From contig NZ_SMRO01000001.1 in the NCBI RefSeq assembly GCF_004359985.1, positions 1,593,100 to 1,657,099 on the forward strand: DNA of 64,000 bases, in the 5' to 3' direction. Below are positions 17,823-26,605 of the stretch, one piece after another (the first letter of the stretch is position 1; every line of letters begins with the position of its first letter). Origin of the DNA: Paraburkholderia flava. GTDB lineage: Bacteria > Pseudomonadota > Gammaproteobacteria > Burkholderiales > Burkholderiaceae. Below the pieces are notes generated by a model. It was not told where the DNA came from. It worked only from the letters and a program-made list of their open reading frames with translations, and searched no databases. Position numbers and translations under genes: made by a program.

Positions 17823-18479
17823 CACGTTGAACTTGCGGCGGATGTTCGTGAAATGGAAATTGATGCACGACTCCGTCACGTTGAGGATATGCCCGATCTC
17901 CCACGACGTCTTGCCCGCCGCGTGCCATTTCAGGCACTCGGCTTCGCGGCGGCTCAGACGCGGCACGCCGTTCAGCCGTGTGTCGAATGCGCGTCGCGCG
18001 AGCGTATCGGTGACGATGTCGCGCAGCAGCGACAGACACGCGAGACTGTTCGCGCAACGATCGCGCGTCGTATCGATATCGTCGCTCGTCGCGCACGTGA
18101 ACATGCCGAGTTCGCCCTTGATGCCGCGCACCGGCAGCGTGACACCGCTCGACATGCCGTGTCCGCGTGCAATGTCGTACAGCTGACGTTGTGCCGGCGT
18201 CACGAAGCAGGTCGCGTCCCAGATGAACGGTACCGTCGATCGAAAGCAATGCCGGAGCATCGGATCGAGCAGATCGAACGACTGCTGTCGATAGCGGTAC
18301 GTCCATTCGGGCGCGCAGTTGGTCCACACATACGCGACGTCGAGCGATGCGCTCTGAAACGGCAGCACGACGAACATCACCTTTTCGAAACCCATGTTCA
18401 TGGTTGCCTCGCCGATACGATGGCACAGCGCCTCGTCATCTTCCGGCGTCAGCAACTCCATACAATCCAGGCCATTCAT
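17739..18479 (-). CDS. LuxR-type quorum-sensing regulator (solo)
   Basis: A 246-residue LuxR-family protein. The N-terminal autoinducer-binding domain keeps all hallmark ligand-pocket residues in TraR spacing: W and Y in PEWTYRY, D-P in DLLDPML, W in FIWD, and G in the SSGV segment. The C-terminal 65 residues are the LuxR helix-turn-helix (LSRREAECLKW, SWEIGHILNV, INFHFTNIRRK). No LuxI synthase gene occurs in the window, so it is an orphan receptor for self-made or foreign acyl-homoserine lactone. The end overlaps the convergent amidotransferase gene by 84 bases. It lies downstream of the efflux operon in the same direction. Confidence 0.9.
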   Translation of the reverse strand: MNGLDCMELLTPEDDEALCHRIGEATMNMGFEKVMFVVLPFQSASLDVAYVWTNCAPEWTYRYRQQSFDLLDPMLRHCFRSTVPFIWDATCFVTPAQRQLYDIARGHGMSSGVTLPVRGIKGELGMFTCATSDDIDTTRDRCANSLACLSLLRDIVTDTLARRAFDTRLNGVPRLSRREAECLKWHAAGKTSWEIGHILNVTESCINFHFTNIRRKFNVSRRHEAVLKAIEWGLINVTEGGAHMHS

Positions 18480-18567
18480 TTCGCTACTCCCGTCATATTG
18501 TTTTTAAAACAGGTGTACTGAAACAACCGTCCCGACTTCTCTCAGGTTCGCGGCCGGAACGGCTGCA

Positions 18568-19023
18568 CTAGTCTCCCGCTGCAACCAGCCGCAGGCCTCG
18601 TTCTTTTGCTTCGGCAAGCGTCGCGATCGCTTCGAGCGGCATGCCGAATGCCTTCGACATCGCGGCCGCGTTCGCGTTGCTCGCTTCGCGTTCCTGAGCG
18701 TCAGGCTCGACGGTGATCAGTGCCTTGCACACGCGGGCAAGATCGTCCTTGTGCTGTTTGAGCCACAGCCCCCGATGCTTGCGGTCCTCGTGCGGTTCTT
18801 CGGGGCGCGGCGACACGAACAACAGCACGAACGGTCGGTCCTGTTGCACCAGCACGTTCATGTCCCGTTCCCAGCGCGGCGCGTAGCCGGCCACGATCGC
18901 GTCGTTGAGCGCGATCACGAGGGGAAACTCACTGACGTCGAAGACTTCGAGGGTCGCGAGGGGTTGAGCGGTGTCTCCTGCCGTGTCGGGACGGCGGGAA
19001 TCGAGTGATGCGTCGTTAGTCAT
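18568..19023 (-). CDS. Conserved hypothetical protein in efflux operon
   Basis: A 151-residue soluble protein I do not recognise. The first 25 residues are polar. Residues 26-75 alternate strand and helix with EFPLVIALNDAIVAGY and RPFVLLFVSPRPEE, somewhat like a STAS-type fold. The C-terminal half is helical and acidic, ending LAEAKERGLRLVAAGD. It begins 36 bases after the stop of the EmrB-like pump on the same strand, so it probably belongs to that operon. No signal peptide or membrane segment is seen. Confidence 0.7.
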   Translation of the reverse strand: MTNDASLDSRRPDTAGDTAQPLATLEVFDVSEFPLVIALNDAIVAGYAPRWERDMNVLVQQDRPFVLLFVSPRPEEPHEDRKHRGLWLKQHKDDLARVCKALITVEPDAQEREASNANAAAMSKAFGMPLEAIATLAEAKERGLRLVAAGD

Positions 19024-19059
19024 GCTTACTCCTTAAAAACGATTGAGAAGCGGTTCTGC

Positions 19060-20628
19060 TCAACGCCGCGCAGCGGCGGGAGCAGCAGAAGGTGCAGCGC
19101 GTGGTCCGAACGGCGGCTTCGCAAGCCAGACGACCGCGATCACCGCGACGTAAACCCAGCCGAGCGCGAATGCGACGTCGTTGAACGAAATCTGATAGGC
19201 CTGTGCGTCGACCATCCGGTCCATCAACACGTACGCGCGCTGCGGGTCGCCGTTGCCGAGCGCGCGCAGCCAGCCGCGCACGACGGGATCGAACACGCTG
19301 ATGTCCTCGGTGAGCCGCGCGTGATGCTCGACCGCGCGCCGCTCCCACAGGAACGACGTGATCGATACCGCGAAGCTCGCGCCGAGCGTGCGGAGAAACG
19401 TCGATAGTCCGGAGCCCGCGGCGATCTCGTCGGGCTTCAGATCGGACAGCAGAATGCTGTTGATCGGCATGATGAAGAGCGCCAGGCCGAGGCCCTGCAG
19501 CAGCTGGATCATCGCGATGTGCTGGAAGTCGACGTCGAGCAGGAACTGCGCGCGCAGGAACGATGCGCTGCCGAGAATCGCGAACGCGCAGCACACCAGG
19601 ATGCGCATGTTGAAACGCGGCGCGTACTTGCCCATGAATGGAGTAAGCAGCACGGGAATAACGCCCATCGGCGCGGCGGCGAGACCGGCCCAGAACGCGG
19701 TATAGCCGAGCGTGCGCTGCAACCATTGCGGCACGATCACGTTGACTGCGAAGAACGCGGAATACGCGAGCACCAGCGTGACCGTGCCGGCCGCGAAGTT
19801 GCGATGCTTGAAGAGCCGCAGATTGACGATCGGATTCGCCTCGGTCAGTTCCCAGATCAGGAACACGGCGATGCCGAACGCCGCGACCACCGACATCCAC
19901 ACGATGAACGTCGAGTTGAACCAGTCCGCGTCGTTGCCTTTATCGAGCACGACCTGCAATGCGCCGACGCCAAGCACGAGTGCGGCGAGCCCGACGTAAT
20001 CGACGCGCGACTTCACCGTCGTTTCGGGGCGCCCTTGCATCTGTTGCTGCACGACCGCGCACGCAAAAATACCGATCGGCACGTTGATCAGGAACGCCCA
20101 CTGCCACGAATAGCTCTCGGTAATCCAGCCGCCGAGCAACGGCCCGGCGATCGGCGCGACGACCGTGACCATCGCGATCATCGACAGCGCGAAACCGCGC
20201 TTTTGCGGCGGGTAGATCGACAGCATCAGCGCCTGGGTCGTCGGAATCATCGGACCGGCGACTGCGCCCTGCAGCGCACGGAATGCGATCAGCGCGGGCA
20301 AGCTCTGCGCGAGCCCGCACAGCAGCGACGCGAACGTGAAGCACAGCGTCGCGCATACGAACAGCCGCACCTGACCGAAGCGCTTCACGAGAAAACCGGT
20401 CAACGGCAACGCGATCGCATTGCTCACTGAAAACGTCGTGATGACCCACGCGCTCTGGTTCGTGCTCACGCCGAGATTGCCCGCGATCGTCGGCAGCGCG
20501 ACGTTCGCGATCGTTCCGTCGAGCACCTGCATGAACACCGCGAGCGCGAGCCCGAGCGTGGTCAGTACGATGCTGCGCGGGCGGAAGTCCTGGCCCGCCT
20601 GGCCCGCGGCCGGCGTCGGTCCGCTCAT
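19060..20628 (-). CDS. DHA2-family MFS drug exporter (EmrB-like)
   Basis: Inner-membrane proton-driven exporter, 522 residues with about 14 predicted membrane segments. Landmarks of the EmrB/QacA group: QVLDGTIANVALPTIA in helix 1, GFLVKRFGQVRLF (motif A region), FRALQGAVAGPMIPTTQAL in helix 4 and the antiporter motif C-like MVTVVAPIAGPLLGGWI. The start overlaps the stop of the fusion-protein gene by four bases. It works with the periplasmic fusion protein and the outer-membrane channel encoded just upstream. Confidence 0.93.
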   Translation of the reverse strand: MSGPTPAAGQAGQDFRPRSIVLTTLGLALAVFMQVLDGTIANVALPTIAGNLGVSTNQSAWVITTFSVSNAIALPLTGFLVKRFGQVRLFVCATLCFTFASLLCGLAQSLPALIAFRALQGAVAGPMIPTTQALMLSIYPPQKRGFALSMIAMVTVVAPIAGPLLGGWITESYSWQWAFLINVPIGIFACAVVQQQMQGRPETTVKSRVDYVGLAALVLGVGALQVVLDKGNDADWFNSTFIVWMSVVAAFGIAVFLIWELTEANPIVNLRLFKHRNFAAGTVTLVLAYSAFFAVNVIVPQWLQRTLGYTAFWAGLAAAPMGVIPVLLTPFMGKYAPRFNMRILVCCAFAILGSASFLRAQFLLDVDFQHIAMIQLLQGLGLALFIMPINSILLSDLKPDEIAAGSGLSTFLRTLGASFAVSITSFLWERRAVEHHARLTEDISVFDPVVRGWLRALGNGDPQRAYVLMDRMVDAQAYQISFNDVAFALGWVYVAVIAVVWLAKPPFGPRAAPSAAPAAARR

Positions 20629-22046
20629 TGCAGCCTCGTTGCAGCGGCAGGCGTAGTAGCAGCGACGCGACTCGGCGGCAGGTTCTGCTGAATCACGCGC
20701 GCGATCAGTTCATCGGCGCTCTGCAACTGCCGGCGATACACGTCCGTGCTGAAGATCGGCCCCTGCGGCGACTGACGCGCGAGCATCGGGCCATTCTGGT
20801 CGTGCAGATTCACCGACGCGCGCATCGACAGCCCGACGCGCAGCGGATGTTTGTCGAGCTGCGCAGGGTCGGTGAATTCGATCCGCACCGGCAGACGCTG
20901 CACGATCTTGATCCAGTTGCCGGTCGCGTTCTGCGCGGGCAGCAGCGAAAACGCGCTGCCGGTGCCGATGCCGAGACTCTGCACGCGGCCCTTGTACGTG
21001 ATCGAGCCGCCGTACAGATCCGCGCGCAGTTCGACCGGCTGACCGATGCGCATGTGCTCGAGCTGCTTCTCGGTGAAGTTCGCATCGACCCACACCTCGC
21101 GCAGCGGCACCACCGCCATCAACGGCGTGCCCTGCGCGACGCGCTGGCTCAACTGCACGGTGCGCTTCGCGACGTAACCGGTGACCGGCGCGACGAGCGT
21201 CGCGCGCAGGTTGTCGAGGTACGCGCTGCGCAACCGCGCGGCGGCCGCTTCGACGTCGGGATGCGAAGCGACGACCGTATCGTCGACGAGCGCCTTGCTC
21301 GTTTGATATTGCTGCGTCAGCGTGGACAGCGAGCTTTGCGCGCCGGCGAATGCGCTCTGTGCGGAGACGAGTGTGTCGTGTGCGTGCGCGAGCTCTTCGT
21401 CGGAGATCGCGCCGGAACGGCCGAGGCCGCGACGGCGTTCGTAGTCGGCACGCGCCTTGTCGAGCGCGACGCGGCGTGCGTCGAGTTCCGCCTGCGCGCC
21501 GTCGATCGTGCTCGCGAGGCCGCGTTCGTTGCTGTACAGACCGCGCACCTTGCGCACGGTGCTTGCGAGATCGGCCTGCGCCGCGGACAGCGCGACCTGG
21601 CTGTCGCTCGGATCGAGCCGCACAAGCGCGGCGCCGGTGTGAACGAGATCGCCGTCGTCCGCATCGATCGATACGACCGTGCCCTGCACCTGCGGTGAGA
21701 TCTCGACCACGTTGCCCTGTACGTATGCGTTGTCGGTGTCTTCGTACCAGCGTCCGACGAGCCCGTACCATCCGGCCCACACGACAATGCCGACCGCAAA
21801 CGCGCCGACGACGAGCGTCAGCAGCACGCGGCGGCGTTTCGATGGGGGCGGTGGAGTCGATGCGCCGGGGGTGCCTTTCGCGCTGTTCGCGGGTGCACCC
21901 TGGGCGCCTGGTGCAACCGAGGGCGCTTCCGGCGCACGCGGAGCATTCTGCTGCTCTGCAGCCGGCTCGCGACGCGCGGTAGTTGAAGCACCACCAGACG
22001 CCTGCGGGCGCTCGAGATCCTGAACGGCTTCTTTATCGTTGCTCAT
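20625..22046 (-). CDS. HlyD-family membrane fusion protein (EmrA-like)
   Basis: Periplasmic adaptor of 473 residues. The first 70 residues are a Pro/Ala/Gly-rich cytoplasmic tail, longer than in E. coli EmrA. One membrane segment follows (VLLTLVVGAFAVGIVVWAGW). The biotinyl-lipoyl and alpha-hairpin region starts at DNAYVQGNVVEISPQVQGTV, with GYVAKRTVQLSQRVAQGTPL on the return strand. It joins the EmrB-like pump to the outer-membrane channel. Coupled to the pump by a four-base overlap, and ten bases after the channel gene. Confidence 0.92.
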   Translation of the reverse strand: MSNDKEAVQDLERPQASGGASTTARREPAAEQQNAPRAPEAPSVAPGAQGAPANSAKGTPGASTPPPPSKRRRVLLTLVVGAFAVGIVVWAGWYGLVGRWYEDTDNAYVQGNVVEISPQVQGTVVSIDADDGDLVHTGAALVRLDPSDSQVALSAAQADLASTVRKVRGLYSNERGLASTIDGAQAELDARRVALDKARADYERRRGLGRSGAISDEELAHAHDTLVSAQSAFAGAQSSLSTLTQQYQTSKALVDDTVVASHPDVEAAAARLRSAYLDNLRATLVAPVTGYVAKRTVQLSQRVAQGTPLMAVVPLREVWVDANFTEKQLEHMRIGQPVELRADLYGGSITYKGRVQSLGIGTGSAFSLLPAQNATGNWIKIVQRLPVRIEFTDPAQLDKHPLRVGLSMRASVNLHDQNGPMLARQSPQGPIFSTDVYRRQLQSADELIARVIQQNLPPSRVAATTPAAATRLQ

Positions 22047-22055
22047 GGCGTGAGT

Positions 22056-23570
22056 TCACTGACGGGAAGATGAAGAGGAAGACGCAGCAGCCAGCGCGGT
22101 ATCGTCGGTGGCGGGCCTGAAGCCGCCACCCAACGCACCGACGAACTGCAACGACAAATCGATCTGCTGTGCGCGCAGCGCGGCCATCTGACGGTCGGCG
22201 TCGAGCAGTTGTTGACGGACAGTCAGTGCATCGAGATAGCTACCGACGCCCGCGCGATACCGTTGATCCGCGAGCTGCCACGCTTCGGTAGCGGCATCGA
22301 GCGCGCGTTGTTGCGCATCGACTTGCAACGACAGCGAACGCAGACCGTGCAGCGCATCGGTCACTTCGCCGAGCGCGCCGATCAGCGTCTTGTTGTATTG
22401 CGCAACCGCGAGGTCGTATTGCGCATCGCGATGCGCGAGGTTGCCGCGCAATGCGCCGCCGTCGAACAGCGGCAGACTGATTGCAGGCGCAATGCGGTAT
22501 TCGCGCGACGCCGCCTGAAACAGCGACGCGCCGCCGCGCGTCGCGAGGCCGATCATCGCGGCGAGGCTCACGTTCGGCAGGAAATCGGTCTTCGCGCTGT
22601 CGATGTTTTTGCTCGCCGCCTCGACACGCCAGCGCGCGGCGACGATATCGGCGCGACGGCCGAGCAGTTCGGCGGGCAGAGCGGCCGGCACCGCGAGCGC
22701 GGCGACCGGTAACGCAGCCGGCCGTGCGATCGACAGTCCGCGGTCGGGGCCTGCGCCGAGCAGCACGGCCAGCGCGATACGCGCGCTATCGACTGCACGC
22801 GCGGCCAACGCCTGTTGCTGCACGGCGGTTGCGACCTCGCTGTCGGCCTGCTTCAACTGCGCGCGATTGTCGAGGCCGCGACCGACGCGCTGACGCGTCA
22901 GATCGAGCGCATCGTCCGCGCGATGAAACTCCGCGTCGGCGACGTCCTGCTGCGCGTACGCGTAATGCAGATTCGCGTACGCGCGCGCGACGTTCACCGA
23001 CAACACGATGCGCGCCGCCTGCGCATCGACCTGCGCGGCACGCGCTTCGCCGAGCGCGGCGACCCACGCGGCACGGCGACCGCCCCACAGATCGAGATCC
23101 CAGTTGAAGCCGAGATTGAGTTCGCGCGTGTGATAGAAAAATCCGCCGCCCTCGTCCTCGCTGAACACGGTGCCCGATTGGCGCTGGCCGACGAAGTTGC
23201 CGTTCGCGGTGACAGTCGGCATGCGACGCGCGTTCGCGGCCGTCACCTGCGCCTGCGCATCGCGGGCACGCGCTTCCGCGCTGGCGAGATCGGGATTGCC
23301 TGCAAGCGCTTCGTCGATCAGCGCATTCAGTTGAGGATCGTTGAGACCGGTCCACCAGTCGGCGGCGGGCCATGTCGTCGCGGCGGTGCCCGCGAGACTT
23401 TGCGTCGCGTGCAACGCCGTCGGGTCGGCGAGCTTGCCGACCGGCGCGAGCCCGGCGCTGTTCACGCATGCGCCGAGCGTGAACGTGAGCAGCACCGCCG
23501 ATACCACCCGCGACGGCCCCCGTGCGATGCGTATCGCGTGATTGTCGAACTGCGTTGCCTGCCGTTCCAT
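22056..23570 (-). CDS. NodT-family outer-membrane efflux lipoprotein
   Basis: TolC-like outer-membrane channel, 504 residues. The signal peptide ends in a lipobox (LTFTLGAC), so the protein is lipid-anchored. Two OEP repeats follow, with WWTGLNDPQLNALIDEAL, NPDLASAEARARDAQAQV and the second-repeat ELLGRRADIVAARWRVEAA. The ATG at 23570 has GGAG upstream; longer in-frame starts to 23744 run into the divergent AraC gene. First gene of a tripartite efflux operon with the fusion protein and pump. The export substrate is unknown. Confidence 0.92.
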   Translation of the reverse strand: MERQATQFDNHAIRIARGPSRVVSAVLLTFTLGACVNSAGLAPVGKLADPTALHATQSLAGTAATTWPAADWWTGLNDPQLNALIDEALAGNPDLASAEARARDAQAQVTAANARRMPTVTANGNFVGQRQSGTVFSEDEGGGFFYHTRELNLGFNWDLDLWGGRRAAWVAALGEARAAQVDAQAARIVLSVNVARAYANLHYAYAQQDVADAEFHRADDALDLTRQRVGRGLDNRAQLKQADSEVATAVQQQALAARAVDSARIALAVLLGAGPDRGLSIARPAALPVAALAVPAALPAELLGRRADIVAARWRVEAASKNIDSAKTDFLPNVSLAAMIGLATRGGASLFQAASREYRIAPAISLPLFDGGALRGNLAHRDAQYDLAVAQYNKTLIGALGEVTDALHGLRSLSLQVDAQQRALDAATEAWQLADQRYRAGVGSYLDALTVRQQLLDADRQMAALRAQQIDLSLQFVGALGGGFRPATDDTALAAASSSSSSRQ

Positions 23571-23671
23571 CGAACGCTCCGTCCCATGATGATGTGGAAT
23601 GAGACCCATTGTTAGACGCACCGCGAGAAAGCTGATAACGTTGTTTGGCCAAAAACTACTGAATTCCAGCC

Positions 23672-24502
23672 ATGTCGATTGCTTCGCCCGTCCGCGCGGT
23701 TTCAGCGGTGTCCGATCCGAGCGAACGCGCGGACGGTCCGTCACTGATCGCCGTATGGGGCGAAGACCAGGGCAGCGGCGAATACCGTCTCGGCACGCGT
23801 GAAGTCGACTGGCATCGGCACCTGCGCGGCCAGGTGTTCTGCGTCGAAAGCGGACTCGCGCACGTGCGGACCCAGCACGGTTCGTGGTTATTGCCGCCGC
23901 ATCGTGCGGGCTGGATTCCGCCCGGCGAACAGCACAAGGTCAGCATCAGCGGCGCACTCAGCGGATGGAGCGTCGTGATCTCACCCGACGCAAGCCGCAG
24001 CCTCCCCGAGCAGCCGTGCGTGATCAGCATCAGCGAACTGATGCGCGCGCTGGTGCGACGCACGGTGTCGTGGGCCGACCAGGACAGTCTCGACGTCGAG
24101 CAGGAACGGATGAGCGTCGTGCTGCTCGACGAAATGCGTCGTGCGCCGCACGAGCCGCTGCATCTGCCGATGCCGGCGGATCGGCGTCTCTTGCGCATCG
24201 CGAATGCGATCCTCGGGCAGCCGCACGACGCTCGCCGGCTCGAAGAATGGGCCGAGTGGGCCGGCCTCTCGCCGCGCACACTCACGCGGCTGTTCGTCGC
24301 GGAAACGGGTTGCAGCTTCGCGCAATGGCGTCAGCAGGCGCGGCTCACGCGCGCGCTCGAACGTCTTGCGCGCGGCGAGAGCGTCGCGAACGTCGCCGAC
24401 TCGCTCGGCTATGCGACACCGAGCAATTTCATCGCGATGTTTCGCCGCTGCTTCGGTGATTCGCCCGCGCATTACTTCGCGAAACGCAAACCGGCGCCGT
24501 GA
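23672..24502 (+). CDS. AraC-family regulator, probable regulator of the efflux operon
   Basis: A 276-residue regulator with an N-terminal cupin-type sensor (WHRHLRGQVFCVESG and WIPPGEQHKVSIS) and a C-terminal AraC double helix-turn-helix (LEEWAEWAGLSPRTLTRLF, then SVANVADSLGYATPSNFIAM). It is transcribed away from the NodT-type gene with 101 bases between starts, the usual layout for a local efflux regulator. That role is inferred from position. The effector is unknown. Confidence 0.9.
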   Translation: MSIASPVRAVSAVSDPSERADGPSLIAVWGEDQGSGEYRLGTREVDWHRHLRGQVFCVESGLAHVRTQHGSWLLPPHRAGWIPPGEQHKVSISGALSGWSVVISPDASRSLPEQPCVISISELMRALVRRTVSWADQDSLDVEQERMSVVLLDEMRRAPHEPLHLPMPADRRLLRIANAILGQPHDARRLEEWAEWAGLSPRTLTRLFVAETGCSFAQWRQQARLTRALERLARGESVANVADSLGYATPSNFIAMFRRCFGDSPAHYFAKRKPAP

Positions 24503-24696
24503 TGCCCGGCGTGGCGGGTGTGCGTGCTTCTGCATGCGCGCGCTGCGGCGCGGCTGTGCTGCCACTCTGTCGCGCTGCTGTACGACATCCAGCGCGCAAC
24601 GCACCCCGCCATTCCTGCTGCTATCACTCTCGCTAGCGCCGCTAGCAACACCGGCGCACTCCAAACCGAAAAGCAACCTCATCAACTGCCGCGCAT

Positions 24697-25791
24697 CTAC
24701 GCAGCAACCGCAGGCTCGCCCGTCGAATCGATTGCGTGAATCCGGCGCCGCATGCGCACGGCCTGCGCAAGCGAATCGAGCGTGCGTACCGTGTCGTCCC
24801 ACGACAGACACGCATCCGTGATGCTGCGCCCATACTCGAGCGCGCCGCCGGACACATGATCCTGACGACCGCCGAGCAGATTCGATTCGATCATCACGCC
24901 CGCAATGCGCGTATCGCCGCCCGCGATCTGCATGGCGATGTCCTCGCACACCGGAATCTGGTTCATGTACTGGCGCCGGCTGTTCGCGTGGCTCGCATCG
25001 ATCACGAGCCGCGTCGACACGTTCGCCGCCGCGAGCAGATCCCACGCAGCCGAGACGCTCGCCGCGTCGTAGTTCGGCTGGCGTCCGCCGCGCAACACGA
25101 CATGGCTCCACGGATTGCCGTCGGATAACGCCGCGCACGCGACGCCGTGATAGTCGATCGTCACGAAGCATTGTTCGCGCGACGCGGCGCGCACCGCATC
25201 GACGGCGATCTGCACGTTGCCGTCGGTGCCGTTCTTGAAACCGACCGGCATCGGCAGGTTCGACGCGATCTCGCGATGCGTCTGCGATTCCGTCGTGCGC
25301 GCGCCGATGGCGCCCCACGACACGAGATCGCGCAGATAGCACGGCGTAAACGGATCGAGAAATTCGGTCGCGGTAGGCACGCCGATCGCGTTGACGTCGT
25401 GCAGCACCGCGCGTGCGGTGCGCAGACCGATGTCGACGCGATGACTGCCGTCCAGATACGGATCGTTGATCAAGCCCTTCCAGCCGATCGTTGTGCGCGG
25501 CTTCTCGAAGTACACGCGCATCACGATTTCGAGGTCGTCCGCATAACGCATGCGTTCATACGCGAGTCGCGCTGCGTAGTCGCATGCGGCCTCGGGATCG
25601 TGGATCGAACACGGGCCGACGATCGCGACCAGTCGTTCGCTGCGGCCAGCGAGCGCATCGGCGACCGCCGCGCGACCCGACTCGACCGTTCGCGCAGCGC
25701 GCGGATCGCGTGGCCCCGTCTCGATGATGTCGACCGGAGACGGCAGTCGCTTCATGCGACCACTGTCCAGCGCGGCAGGTAACGGCTGCAT
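24697..25791 (-). CDS. Second DAHP synthase (class I) in a divergent aromatic cluster
   Basis: A 364-residue AroG-type enzyme with the complete active site: GPCSIHD with C61 (same number as E. coli AroG), YFEKPRTTIGWKG, GARTTESQTHR, GFKNGTDG, DASHANSRRQ, GVMIESNLLGGRQD and SITDACLSWDD. GGAGAG precedes the ATG at 25791; an ATG at 25869 would lie in the AT-rich promoter region. It faces the thioesterase-PheA-pseudo-AroG operon across 403 bases. The extra copy beside prephenate dehydratase points to pathway-specific supply of phenylpyruvate or phenylalanine (inference). Confidence 0.92.
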   Translation of the reverse strand: MQPLPAALDSGRMKRLPSPVDIIETGPRDPRAARTVESGRAAVADALAGRSERLVAIVGPCSIHDPEAACDYAARLAYERMRYADDLEIVMRVYFEKPRTTIGWKGLINDPYLDGSHRVDIGLRTARAVLHDVNAIGVPTATEFLDPFTPCYLRDLVSWGAIGARTTESQTHREIASNLPMPVGFKNGTDGNVQIAVDAVRAASREQCFVTIDYHGVACAALSDGNPWSHVVLRGGRQPNYDAASVSAAWDLLAAANVSTRLVIDASHANSRRQYMNQIPVCEDIAMQIAGGDTRIAGVMIESNLLGGRQDHVSGGALEYGRSITDACLSWDDTVRTLDSLAQAVRMRRRIHAIDSTGEPAVAA

Positions 25792-25871
25792 CGCATCTCT
25801 CCACTTTCTGTTTTGATCGACCCGCGCACGGGAGGAGATGCCGTTATATAAAGAACGCATTTCCCGCACAA

Positions 25872-25887
25872 CTAATAGCTTTATCAG
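25872..25887 (-). promoter_or_regulatory. Candidate operator, copy A
   Basis: Read on the minus strand it is CTGATAAAGCTATTAG. It matches copy B (26080-26095) at 12 of 16 positions, in the opposite orientation. With flanks it forms an imperfect palindrome with AACTAAT/ATCAGTT arms. It lies 81-96 bases upstream of the DAHP synthase start. The activator or repressor is unknown. Confidence 0.4.
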
Positions 25888-26079
25888 TTAATCCGGAATA
25901 TTCATATGAAAGAGGAGCATAAGATTTTTTAAAATACCTACTCTTTTAGATGGTTATCGAATACCCACCCGTCATTTGCCCGACTTATTTATCCACGAAG
26001 CATCAAAACTGCCCGATATACCGTATTTTCAATGCTAAATCGATAACAGTCGATAATTCAAAACCCAAAATATGATCGC

Positions 26080-26095
26080 CTGTTAATTGTATTAG
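26080..26095 (+). promoter_or_regulatory. Candidate operator, copy B
   Basis: CTGTTAATTGTATTAG on the plus strand, sharing CTG at the left and TATTAG at the right with copy A. Internal dyad CTGTTAAT/ATTAGTAG. It lies 100-115 bases upstream of the thioesterase start, mirroring copy A on the other arm. Confidence 0.4.
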
Positions 26096-26194
26096 TAGCG
26101 GCACCTATCTCTTTCGCTTAACGTTTCGCCGTGTGCATCTTTCATTAAAAGACGCGCACAAAAAACATTTTGCGAATTCCCCAGGAGAAATGTC

Positions 26195-26605
26195 ATGTCG
26201 AAGCGCCACTACGAAACGCCGATACAGGTCAAATATCGCGACACGGACTCGATGGGGCACGTCAGCAGCCCCGTCTATTACGACTATCTGCAGCACTCGT
26301 ATCTCAGCTACATGTTCGATCTGCTCGATCTGCCGCGCTCGGAAAAACTGCCGCACATCATGGTGAAAACCCAATGCGAATATCTGTCGCCCGCGCTGTT
26401 CGGCGACAACCTCACGGTGCGCTCCAGTGTCGTGAAGTTCGGCAGCAAGAGCTTCGAGCTCGAGCATGTAATGGAGCGAGACGACAGCACCGTCGTCGCG
26501 CGCGGCGCGTCGACGCACGTGATGTTCGACTACGCGACCAACCGCACAGCCATCGTGCCCGAGGATTTCAAGGAGAAGGTGCTGACCTTCCAGGGTTCGC
26601 TCTGA
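26195..26605 (+). CDS. 4-hydroxybenzoyl-CoA thioesterase-type hotdog protein
   Basis: Acyl-CoA thioesterase of the 4HBT/YbgC/FadM type, 136 residues. The N-terminal active-site region reads VKYRDTDSMGHVSSPVYYDY, with the family Asp and the following helix. EYLSPALFGDNLTV and FGSKSFELEHVM form the central strands. AGGAGA precedes the ATG. Its stop and the ATG of the prephenate dehydratase gene share a base (TGATG), so translation is coupled. It presumably releases an aryl or acyl product from CoA or a carrier protein (inference). Confidence 0.87.
   Translation: MSKRHYETPIQVKYRDTDSMGHVSSPVYYDYLQHSYLSYMFDLLDLPRSEKLPHIMVKTQCEYLSPALFGDNLTVRSSVVKFGSKSFELEHVMERDDSTVVARGASTHVMFDYATNRTAIVPEDFKEKVLTFQGSL

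Larger units (their letters stand above)
25792..26194. promoter_or_regulatory. AT-rich divergent promoter region
   Basis: This 403-base gap between divergent genes is clearly AT-rich compared with the flanking genes and is the most AT-rich stretch in the window. It contains runs such as ATTTTTTAAAA near 25927, three copies of a TCGATAA core (25953 inverted, 26040, 26050) and two similar 16-base elements described separately. No gene of credible length is present. The composition would suit H-NS-type silencing and a dedicated activator (inference). Confidence 0.6.

Noticed and set aside
25908..25934. Possible Phe-type leader peptide before the aromatic cluster (ATG AAA GAG GAG at 25905)
   Set aside because: The frame is only eight codons with a single Phe and no terminator hairpin follows, so an attenuator like that at 37.3 kb is not supported here.
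26080..26095. Lux box call for copy B of the repeated element
   Set aside because: Right end is TAG rather than CAG and the element lacks the usual ACAG/CTGT core. It is reported only as an unassigned operator.
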